In this document: piece by piece, positions 56,584 through 64,000 of the stretch | How positions within the stretch are numbered: the first letter of the stretch is position 1 | Layout: each line of letters starts with the position of its first letter | Source: Pyrenophora tritici-repentis | Lineage: Eukaryota > Ascomycota > Dothideomycetes > Pleosporales > Pleosporaceae | DNA: 64,000 nt | NCBI RefSeq assembly: GCF_003171515.1 | Contig: NC_089391.1 | Span: 4,836,001-4,900,000, forward strand | Direction of reading: 5' to 3' | The notes under the pieces: model-generated | The model's input: the letters and a program-made list of their open reading frames with translations, nothing else | Database searches by the model: none | Told to the model about the DNA's origin: nothing | Made by a program: the position numbers and the translations under genes

Positions 56584-57064
56584 AATGTGATTCCCTAGAA
56601 GGGTGGCGCTCTGGCAGCTTTAATCAGGTCGGCATGGCCAAATAATAGAGATCCAACGGCCGTTCCTCAGAACGCGCTGCCACAAAGTATGGGTCTTGGA
56701 CGACCCTAGCGTATCATGGTGCTTTCCAAGGTTATCACCTCGAACATTTTTCCCCGCCACATTTTTTCCGCATGCATGTGCCAGTGTTGTGACGGAGTGG
56801 TGAGGCTGTACATGTAAGGTTAAGTGAATGAGCGCGTTGAACAGCTGACCTGAAAGCTCCTTCTCTCACCCGCCAGTGTGACTTCCGCCGCCCTGGCAGC
56901 CGCATATTTAAACCTGCTCTCCCTGCGACTCGCTCCTTCCACTCACAACTACATACGTCTCAACAATCCGCGCCTTGACTCCAGCATCACCCACCATCAC
57001 CCCAGCTTATCTCAGATCGATCGAGACCGTGCAGTCGCAAACTAACAAACAACAGCCATCCACC
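56584..57064. other. Intergenic with C-rich promoter
   Basis: Contains CATATTTAAACC (56901-56912), a TATA-like site about 160 bp before the ATG at 57065, and pyrimidine-rich leader sequence. No gene. Confidence 0.5.
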
Positions 57065-57825
57065 ATGTCGTCGCCTACATTCTTCGACAACGCCAACGAA
57101 GTCCGCCTGGCTCTTACAAAGCTCTCCAGTGCCGTCCGCGAGATGAAGCCATCCGGCGCAAAGCCGATCCCCCCAAAGCCCGATTGCTTCAACCTGCTCG
57201 CCCGACCCGTCACCAACGGCTGTCGCATCTGCGGCCTCCCAGGCCACCAGAGCACCAACATCAAAAACGCCGCCATGTGCCGCACTGCGCTCATCGCGCT
57301 CACCCGCCACTGGGAAGACATGGCCGAGTGCATATCGTTCCTCTACAGCCACTCTGACCGCTTCCACAAGGCCGTGCAAGCCATCGAGCCGACGTACGAT
57401 ATGCGGCTTGATAACGGGGTGGAGAAGTGTGGTGATTTGGAGGTTGTGCTTGTGGATCGCATGACGCGTAATTTTCTAAAGTACGTGGCGCATGTTGGAA
57501 GTAGACTCCGCAACAATCAATTCAATCCGGTCACTCTCCTAGACCCACTTACCTATCTAGGTAGGGCTTAAACTCCTATAGGTAACTACTAGGCTTAAAG
57601 CGGTAATCAATCAATCCAATCTGAACCTTCTAGGACCCACTTAATTGATTGTTGCGGACTGTGGTTGGAAGGATTAGGGCAAAGGTTAATGTGGTTTGTG
57701 ATGGGGAGGAGATTGGCAGGTTTGAGAGGGTGAAGAAGTTGGTAGAGGGCTTTTTGCTGGGTGGGCTGACTTGTAAGTTTGATGTGATGTTGGACTTTTG
57801 GACAAGGACTAATGGTGCGTGGTAG
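57065..57825 (+). pseudogene. Hypothetical fungal gene interrupted by MITE copy 2
   Basis: Starts SSPTFFDNANEVRLALTKLS. It has a Cys/His patch NGCRICGLPGHQSTN reminiscent of a zinc knuckle, then helices (RTALIALTRHWEDMAECISF). Beyond codon 145 a 162-bp foldback element is inserted. The current frame reads into it and stops at 57569-57571, giving 168 residues with a nonsense tail. Past the element, the frame expected after removing it and one 8-bp duplication continues RIRAKVNVVCDGEEIGRFER, VKKLVEGFLLGGLTCKFDVM, and stops at 57823-57825. The host protein would have 196 residues. I do not recognise the family. An in-frame ATG at 56975 exists but the 57065 start has better context (CACCATGTC). 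Truncation removes the last quarter, so function is doubtful. Confidence 0.75.
57502..57663. mobile_element. Foldback hAT-like MITE, copy 2
   Basis: A 162-bp element starting TAGACTCCGCAACAATCAAT and ending with the inverse ATTGATTGTTGCGGA plus a slightly altered outer end (CTGTG). Perfect 8-bp direct repeats GTTGGAAG flank it (57494-57501 and 57664-57671). It shares the inner end CTCCGCAACAATCAAT with the copy at 5584-5711, but the middle differs and is longer. No coding capacity. Confidence 0.88.
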
Positions 57826-58526
57826 TATCTGATCTCTATCAACAGAGTGTTGCAAAAGAGTAAGTCATGAGCTCCTGGAGCTATCGAGGTTGATGGGCGA
57901 ATGGCTATGATGTTTGGTTTCATGAAAAAGTTAACATGGGCATTTACAGCTTGAGCGAGTGGTCGCTGGTAACTCGATATGGGCCAGGCTCAGAAGATTA
58001 TGCGAGTTCTCAGTACATCTTTTCTCATCTTAACATGGAATCAAAATTCGGGGTTTTCGCATTTTTCACTAATCTTGTAAACTCCTAGGAACTTATCCTA
58101 AAAGGGCGTTGCCTGTGTCTGGATATGCCTCTTACTCAGGTATCGTGAGATACTTGACATACTAGTCTACATCGCCCACTGTAGTCGCTAGACGAGGCCT
58201 ACTAGGTGCCTAGTCCACACTGTCAAGTATTTTATCACATCCAGGTGCTCTAGTTTGTCGTCCGCTACAGTTTACGCCAGCTTCGGTGCTAGTCGCCCCG
58301 AGACGGGCATCCCCACGTTCCACGTTCCTCTCGTCTCGAGTTGCAATGCAACCCCACCGGCATACCCAAAACAGCAATGCCCGACCCCCGCAATCCCGCC
58401 ATGCTTCTTCCATCATCGACCGTGGCGTTAGTTTAACCCCTCATTCATCCGATTCGACCCTCGGGACCATTCAACTACTTCCACGACATTTAACAATATA
58501 AAGCACTGCCGCCAGCTTCGCCCGCC
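57826..58526. other. Intergenic, no gene seen
   Basis: Downstream of the interrupted gene and upstream of a small plus-strand gene. The last 150 bases are C/A-rich promoter-like sequence. No RNA gene found. Confidence 0.5.
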
Positions 58527-58946
58527 ATGCCACAACGCCAACAGCAACCCAAGCACGCCCTCTTCTCCCTCAATCTCGACACCGACGCAGACCACGTGTA
58601 CCAAAGAGTAGAAGACCACAGCAAAGACGGCGAGGACAGCGTGCGCGTGCTTGAAAGTAAAGGACCGACGCGCGGACATACGGATTTGAGTTATATTACC
58701 CGCCCGTTTGAAAAGACTGTGAATCGCGCTGTTAACGAGGTGATTGACGGGACGGGAAAAAAGGTGCATTCTGCCAAAGGTGAACTTTCGTATTCGACGT
58801 CTTCTTCTTCGAACAGGAGGAGTGGTGGTGGTACTTTGAGAGACGACGACGACGAGGATAGCGAAGAGGGACGACCAAGATTAAACGTCGTAAGCAAGAC
58901 TAAACGCCGGAATATCGAACGCAAATACGATACCAGCGAGTTGTAA
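58527..58946 (+). CDS. Small hypothetical fungal protein
   Basis: Single exon, 139 residues, no recognised domain. The N-terminal part is conserved-looking ([20 protein letters not shown]). It is followed by [20 protein letters not shown], an amphipathic helix. Then come a Ser run, an Asp/Glu patch ([11 protein letters not shown]) and a basic tail ([12 protein letters not shown]). The composition suggests a soluble, partly disordered protein, possibly nuclear. The stop codon lies only 20 bases before the start of the RpiB-like gene on the same strand, which is unusually close for a fungus. Confidence 0.7.
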   Translation: MPQRQQQPKHALFSLNLDTDADHVYQRVEDHSKDGEDSVRVLESKGPTRGHTDLSYITRPFEKTVNRAVNEVIDGTGKKVHSAKGELSYSTSSSSNRRSGGGTLRDDDDEDSEEGRPRLNVVSKTKRRNIERKYDTSEL

Positions 58947-58966
58947 CCCACAAACTCACAAAAAAA

Positions 58967-59482
58967 ATGACATCACCAACGCCCCTCCGCATAGCAATCG
59001 GCTGCGATGACGCAGGCGTCTCCTACAAAAACGCCATAAAAGCCGACCTCGAAGCCTCCCCCCTCGTCTCCACCATCACCGACGTCGGCGTCCCCACCAA
59101 CACAGACAAAACAGCCTACCCCCACATCGCCGTCAACGCCGCCAAACTCGTCACCTCTGGCGCCGCCGACCGCGCCCTCTTAATCTGCGGCACGGGTCTC
59201 GGCGTCGCCATTGCCGCGAACAAGGTGCCCGGTGTCCGGGCCGTGACTGCGCATGATAGTTTTTCCGTCGAGCGCGCCGTGCTGAGTAATGATGCGCAGG
59301 TGCTTTGTATGGGAGAGCGGGTCGTGGGGATTGAGCTTGCGAGGAGGTTGGTGAGGGAGTGGTTGGGGTATCGGTTTGATACGGCGAGTGCGAGTGCGAA
59401 GAAGGTGGATGCTATTATGGAGCATGAACGAGTGAATTTTAAGGGGTTGGAGGCAGATTTGGAGGGCGCCAAGGGGTGTTGA
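58967..59482 (+). CDS. RpiB/LacAB-family sugar-phosphate isomerase
   Basis: 171 residues, single exon. The fold is that of RpiB ribose-5-phosphate isomerase / Lac[22 protein letters not shown] near the N-terminus, [20 protein letters not shown] (the catalytic Cys-Gly-Thr-Gly loop), [20 protein letters not shown] and [20 protein letters not shown]. In fungi RpiB-type proteins act on four- or five-carbon sugar phosphates, for example in erythritol or pentose use; the exact substrate is not readable here. The family is bacterial in origin and widely present in ascomycetes, so a recent transfer is not implied. The gene has no intron. With only 20 bp upstream it either shares a transcript with the preceding gene or has its promoter inside it. 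Confidence 0.9.
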   Translation: MTSPTPLRIAIGCDDAGVSYKNAIKADLEASPLVSTITDVGVPTNTDKTAYPHIAVNAAKLVTSGAADRALLICGTGLGVAIAANKVPGVRAVTAHDSFSVERAVLSNDAQVLCMGERVVGIELARRLVREWLGYRFDTASASAKKVDAIMEHERVNFKGLEADLEGAKGC

Positions 59483-59914
59483 GTGGGTATGTGTGGGTGG
59501 TTGAGGGGGGAGGTGTGGAAAGCGGGTGTGGCGTAGTATACATGTATGTCACCGTAAACTTGAATGTCATCGTAAGCTTACTATTACGTGCCTCTATAAA
59601 CAAGCCTCAACGCCATGTACCCTTTTGTGCCGTCTACTATCTGTGCGTCTAACCAGCGCAGCGCCAGCTTTAGCTAGCGTCTGAACAACCGGTCCGTCTG
59701 TATGTTGTTTCCCGGATCATCACGGTTATAGATCTACCAGTGCACTCCCTCTGTCGATGTTAGCGTCGCTCAAGCAGGTAATCTACCAAGTCTACCAAGA
59801 AACTACTCACTTGAATCAACGGAGCCAATTGCAGTCGTAACACCATTATAAACCCCTAACCCTTCTTACTCCCCTCCCCTCTTCCCTAAACCTCCCTACA
59901 TCCATCCCTCCAGA
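59483..59914 (+). promoter_or_regulatory. Promoter of secreted protein gene, duplicated at 61770-61974
   Basis: Contains TATGTCACCGTAA (59545-59557), repeated in the second copy near 61782-61794, and a TATA box in CATTATAAACCCCTA (TATAAA at 59847-59852, 68 bases before the ATG). The matching TATA in copy 2 is at 61880-61885. The conserved blocks show that the duplication included the promoter. Confidence 0.7.
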
Positions 59915-60350
59915 ATGAAACCCCCAACCCTCCTCTTCCTAACCACCCACCTACTAGTAGCCACGGCGTCCCCAACAACATCAGACCCATCCCTACCCCC
60001 CCGCCAACAATACCCCCCCAACACCGAACGACTCGCCTCCAAAATCCCAAAGCGCGTCGAAGCCAAACGCTGTGCAATCGGCGACCTAACCCAATGCTGG
60101 TACCACAAGAAAAACCCCGACGGCACGCAAGTGAGGTGCGTCATGTATGGCGATTACAAGGTGTTTTATCGGAGGGCGGTTTGTCCGGAGAGGAGGGAGG
60201 GCGCGATTTGGGATCGTTCGACTTGTATACCTGATTGGTTTGACCAGAGGGTTGGATGGTGAGTTTGGTTCTATCTAAGTGGGGATTGGGGGGATGTTTG
60301 GGATTTGACTGGCTAACGTGTGTGTGTGTTTGGGGAGTAGTGATGAGTAG
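59915..60350 (+). CDS. Small secreted cysteine-rich protein (effector-like), copy 1
   Basis: Exon 1 is 59915-60258 and exon 2 is 60341-60350, giving 117 residues. The signal peptide is KPPTLLFLTTHLLVATASP. A possible KR processing site (SKIPKRVEAKR) follows. Mature cysteines are in KRCAIG, QCWYHKK, VRCVMYG, AVCPERR and STCIPDW. Splicing of the 82-bp intron (GTGAGT, branch CTAAC at 60313, AG at 60340) turns the final Trp-stop into Cys-Asp-Glu-stop. That supplies a sixth cysteine and an even number for three disulfides, which is why I prefer the spliced model to the unspliced 115-residue one. Size, secretion and cysteines fit a fungal effector or antimicrobial-type protein, but there is no named family. 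A frame-disrupted duplicate lies 2 kb downstream. Confidence 0.75.
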
Positions 60351-60566
60351 GTGGGCACGATGTGATACTGATTGACTGAGGGTGTGCTGGATAGCCTGGC
60401 GTTTTAATCTAAGGGATAGATGTGAGGTGATGGGGGTAGTCACATGACTCTACGCTGAAGGTGGTGTCAGGGCGTTTGTTTCCCTATCTAATAACTTATC
60501 CCCGCGTATGTTATCGCATCCATGATTCTAAGAATACGAATACCCATATCTACAGTACGCAGCTTC

Positions 60567-61675
60567 CAAGCTAATCTGAACACACCGAACATCAACTTTT
60601 CCAGGTCAACGAAAGGTCGATATCCATCGATTTTTCATCAAAACAAGACTCAAATGCCTTCTTAAATCTGTTTTCCAGCGTCCTCTTCCGGCTGCAGGCG
60701 CTGTGGCAGGCGCGCTGGCCTCTTTTGTCTTTCATCTCCCTGGTGAGCTGAGATGTCTTCAAAATGGCCCGTGCGCTACTCAGATTTTCACGTTCGGTCG
60801 AAGGCCACAACCACCGCTAAGACAAGGAGACAGCCTTGACACTCCTTGTTCTTGCAAGATACAGGCATCTGCCAGGCCTAAATACAAAGGCTCTCCATGC
60901 GCAGAGCTACGGCACGACCCGACAGAGCACCGGCTCTCCACACCTACAACGACGAGAGCTGCCCGCAGCTCTCTAAAGACCAACGGTCAGAGTCCCCGAC
61001 CTGACACAACACGCAAATAAGGCAGCCAGCATAGCCTTACATACAAATTGGAGACGGGAAGGACAACTTCTGGCATCGCCTTGCCTTCACACCCACCTCT
61101 CCTACACCTCGAAGGCCCTGTCCCTGCTTCATGCAGGGCCATGACACCTACACGACAGAGCACTGGCTCTTGACCGCAAATAAGGCAGCCAGCATGGCCT
61201 TACAGATTCGCAACTTTAAGAGATAAAGAAGAAGGACAGGCCTGGCTCTGCCTCCCTACTACACCTATCTCCTTCGACACAGGCATCGCCAAGCCTAGTA
61301 CAAAGGCTCTCCTCGCGCAGAGCCACGGCTCCGATTCGACAGAGCACCGGCTCTCCACACCCACGTACCTTTTTCTTACTCTCTCTTACGGCACTTAGCT
61401 GCCTCAGAACACAAGGGATCCACCCTAATGCCTACTGGCCCCAGAACAAGAGCTCTGCTTCATTGCTCAACACATCCCTGGCCCCACGGCCCAGAACCTA
61501 GATAGAGTCTTTTCAACTGGCGGAAATTACCCTACCAGACTGCACACACTGCCAACACCCAAAGAATAGGAGCACCTGAGTACCATACAGGGCGCTACCC
61601 GTCTTTCATGCCCCCTGGGAGGCTTTCATAGGACGTTAAACAATACATACATACATACATACAAGCTAATCTGAA
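60567..61675. repeat. Repeat-structured insert bounded by 14-bp direct repeats
   Basis: CAAGCTAATCTGAA occurs at 60567-60580 and again at 61662-61675. Between them lie internal repeats. A block of about 82 bases (CAGGCATCTGCCAGGCCTAA..., 60862-60943) recurs at 61280-61361 with few changes. A 29-base block GCAAATAAGGCAGCCAGCAT... occurs at 61013-61041 and 61176-61204 with one difference. A CATA run (61643-61662) precedes the right end. No long open frame. It may be a non-autonomous transposon or a degenerate tandem array. It separates the two copies of the secreted protein gene. The remainder of 60351-61974 holds only copy 2 promoter sequence. Confidence 0.7.
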
Positions 61676-61974
61676 GCCTATTTTTATCTATTGTTGCGCA
61701 TAGGGAAGGTCCAATGTGAAAAAGCTCGGTGGAGCTCTCTCTTTCTCTCGTTAAAAGCAGGTATAGCGTAGATATATACACGTATGTCACCGTAAGCCTA
61801 CCTACATGCCATCACTCTTACCTTGGCGTTTAATATCCCTGTACGCCATTTACTCACGTAGAAAAATCGTAAATAGCATTATAAACCCCTACCCTCTTCT
61901 TACTCCCCCCTCCCCTCCCTCCCCTCCCTCCCCTCTTCCCACCAAACCCCCCACACCTCCCCCTCCCCACAAAA

Positions 61975-62335
61975 ATGAAACTCCCAATCCTCCTACTCCT
62001 CCCTACCACCCACCTCCTAGTATCCGCCTCCCCTACTCGCCACACATCAACAACACATATATCCACCAGAAACGACAACAACGTCAACCCCCCAGCCCAA
62101 ACGCTGCGCCCTCGGCCAAGTAATCCAATGTTGGTACCAAGGCCTCAACGCCGACGGCTCCCAGACGCGTTGCGTCATAAACGGGAGCTATCAAATTTTC
62201 TACCGCAGGGGTACGTGTCCGCCGAATCGGGGGTTTAATGTTCCTTGGGTAAAGTCGACTTGTACGCAGGAGATTAATGATCGAGCGCAATGGTATGTTA
62301 TATATATATATATGTCGGATCGTGAGTATCGGTAG
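61975..62335 (+). pseudogene. Small secreted cysteine-rich protein, copy 2, frame-disrupted
   Basis: Paralogue of 59915-60350. The signal peptide is KLPILLLLPTTHLLVSASP in the ATG frame. The mature part, KRCALGQVIQCWYQGLNADG then SQTRCVINGSYQIFYRRGTC, lies one base out of frame. The shift could be one extra C in the run 62088-62093. Alternatively an intron 62020-62095 (GTATCC to CCCCAG, 76 bases) would also restore frame, but it would delete the pro-region and lacks a good branch point. The five cysteines match copy 1 in position. The last exon is also altered: a TATATA run replaces the intron start region, and the unspliced frame stops at 62333-62335. I favour a decaying duplicate. Confidence 0.65.
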
Positions 62336-62868
62336 AGACGTCGGCTGCTTGACACTTCGGCCCGACTTCGGCCCACCTTGCGCAGAGCTTAGGTATACCT
62401 TCGTAGCAGCTATGTTCGTAGACAATCAATCAGAACCACCGAACAGAATGCATTCCTAGTTATCGTTATTTCCCTTTACGCACTTAGTGCAAAGCCAACC
62501 AACAATATATATATATATTGGAGTGAAACATGTGTGCCTGTAGCTAAGAGAAGATATTGTAGCCGTCTGGATATTCCATAGCTGGCTAGACTACAGGGTA
62601 GGATGAGTGGGGATGACACGATAGCCCGAGGCAAAGTGTGGAAAAGCTTGTTGATGCTCATGTAATCCATGATTTTCTCAATCTGGTACACCAGGGATGG
62701 TATACGTAGAAGTCACGAGAAAAAAACGTATAAATCAGACTTCTATTTATCATCCATATCTAATCATTCTTTTCCATTTCTTCCGCCACAGTTTCACATC
62801 ATCTATCAACCCACATAATAACATTAAAAGATATGTATTACATAGTATATACATGACCACCCACAGCT
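62336..62868. other. Intergenic, AT-rich patches
   Basis: Between the second secreted-protein copy and the aspartic-protease-like gene. A TATATATATATA stretch lies near 62504-62518. No gene seen. Confidence 0.5.
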
Positions 62869-64000
62869 TTACGGGTGCATGATCATCGGAGCGAATCCGA
62901 TGGTGCCCTTAGGGTCGGTCAGGTTGAAAAGGACATATCTGTTCTCCATAAAAGGAGTACCAAACAGACCAAAGTCAACGCCGCCACCAATGTTTTGAAG
63001 ACCGCCAAAGCATGTCTTCTTCGCGTGATCAATGGGGGAGAAACGCAGGGACTCGCCGTTGATTTCCTGTCTCGCACCCTTTACCGTAAAAGTGATGTTG
63101 GGCAGGATGTGCGTGTTGCAAGGGTACACGAAACCCTGGTTGGCGTCGTCAAAGTGTGCGCCCTTGACGAGCTTCCAGTAACCGGCGACGATATCCGGCT
63201 GTGCGAAGACGAGGGTTGTGGCGGTGTCGACGTGGATCTTCATGTCGCGCTTGGTGATGTGGGGGTTGTGGTTGCCGATGCCGAAGCCATCTATCATGCA
63301 GGCCCAGTGACCCCAGCCATCGTGAACGGCGTCGACGGTAGCAAAGTCACCCCACGTGTTCTTATAATCGACGAATCCAAAGTCGAACTTGCCGCTCTTG
63401 TTGAATCGGAGGGACGAGGAGAAGATGGGCTCGTGGAGCTTTTTCTTGATGGAGTCGAAGAAGGTGGGCTGTGGGTCAGGGTCGATGCCGTTGGCGTCCT
63501 CGTAGAAGCCAAGTCCAATGTAGCCGTCTACACCCTTGTCGCCATACCAGTCCTTGGTGGCGTTCGTGGCAGCCGCGAAAACCATGTTGGTTGAGAATGC
63601 GCCGAGCGTGACTGAGGCGAATACGTCAGTACATGTCAAGGTTATGAGTAGTCCGGCAGCATCCAACGCCTAACCAGTGACTTTTGCGTTGGTGGGAGGT
63701 TAAGAATGTGGTCCACATACCATTGTCAGTGTAGACCAAGCCCTCTACTGGCGAACTGCCACCATTGAAGCCCTGGCCAAACGTGTAACCCTTCTTTTGC
63801 TTGGCCGGGTCGACGGTGTAGTATCTATGCCCCTCGAGCTGTTCCTTTGGTTGCAAGTTGGAGAAGAAAAAGCTAGACTTTTGTTAGCTGTAGAGCGACA
63901 GATACTGAAAAGGGGTGGTCTTACGTATCAGCGCCCGCGAGGCCTAGAGTCGTTTTAAGTTCCTGGCCACCAACATAGGCCCAAACTGTCTTCTCTTGTT
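62869..64000 (-). CDS. Aspartic-protease-like protein with altered active site (partial)
   Basis: Pepsin-family (A1) fold; the 5' end runs off the window. Visible exons are 64000-63925, 63872-63721 and 63611-62869. The spliced reading follows fungal aspergillopepsin-type enzymes: VGGQELKTTLGLAGADT, GYTFGQGFNGGSSPVEGLVY, TDNVTLGAFSTNMVFAAATN, GVDGYIGLGF, SGKFDFGFVD, NGESLRFSPI, GVDFGLFGTPFMENRYVLFN, GTIGFAPM. Both catalytic aspartates can be placed, but the surrounding motifs are unusual. The first DTG is ADTFF with a shortened loop, the second is VDTATTL, and the flap YGDGS is FGQGF. N-glycosylation sites are present. It may be a catalytically weak or inactive homologue. The first splice site (63873-63924) was chosen to keep frame; another choice could change the first motif. 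Confidence 0.8.

Noticed and set aside
62020..62095. Intron in secreted-protein copy 2
   Set aside because: It would restore frame but deletes the pro-region present in copy 1 and has weak splice signals; a one-base indel is simpler, though not excluded.
62875..63594. 239-codon ORF on the plus strand
   Set aside because: Antisense to the aspartic-protease-like gene, which shows family motifs and consistent splicing.

Overview
The window looks like nuclear DNA of a filamentous ascomycete (Pezizomycotina). The gene set fits Dothideomycetes/Pleosporales best, but that placement is inference. The evidence is: many short introns (about 45-80 bp) with CTAAC-type branch points; fungus-specific families (Zn2Cys6 and C2H2 regulators, a BEM1 scaffold, a CTF1/FarA-type regulator, a 29.9 kDa complex I subunit); small secreted cysteine-rich proteins; and no bacterial-style operons. 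Gene models below were assembled by eye from splice signals, reading-frame continuity and protein-family expectations.

Region 1-8.3 kb is accessory in character. It holds a short-unit CAGT-type repeat with a hairpin, a 5'-truncated TauD/TfdA-type dioxygenase, a 14-TM MFS exporter, a Zn2Cys6 regulator broken by a small hAT-like foldback element, and a SAM methyltransferase. The mix resembles a decayed secondary-metabolism or detoxification cluster.

Region 9.7-20.6 kb is mostly housekeeping: an F-box-like 'LPxELRNRIYEFA' protein, ESCRT-II Vps36 divergent from a THP3/SAC3-GANP protein, the polarity scaffold Bem1, and a putative mitochondrial membrane protein. Region 20.6-36.5 kb has a divergent pair of paralogous secreted proteins, a disordered hypothetical protein, and a large C2H2 plus fungal-specific-domain transcription factor. 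That factor is flanked by microsatellite-rich 2 kb and unusually long 4 kb non-coding stretches.

Region 36.5-56.6 kb is again core: a complex I NDUFA5-type subunit divergent from a transmembrane PDI, a frameshifted Ych1/Cdc25-like phosphatase, leukotriene-A4-hydrolase-type M1 aminopeptidase, an intracellular LysM protein, a nuclear-looking disordered protein, a Nudix hydrolase, a CTF1/FarA-like activator and the CCR4-NOT subunit Not2.

Region 57-64 kb turns accessory. It holds a hypothetical gene broken by a second copy of the same foldback element, two genes only 20 bp apart (the second RpiB-like), a tandem duplication of a small secreted cysteine-rich protein gene (second copy frame-disrupted) with a 1.1 kb repeat between the copies bounded by a 14-bp direct repeat, and a partial aspartic-protease-like gene whose catalytic motifs are all altered.

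The most notable observation is the foldback element. Two copies, 128 and 162 bp, share the inner end CTCCGCAACAATCAAT. Each is bounded by a perfect 8-bp target duplication and each sits inside an exon. In both cases removing the element plus one duplication restores an open reading frame through to the natural stop.
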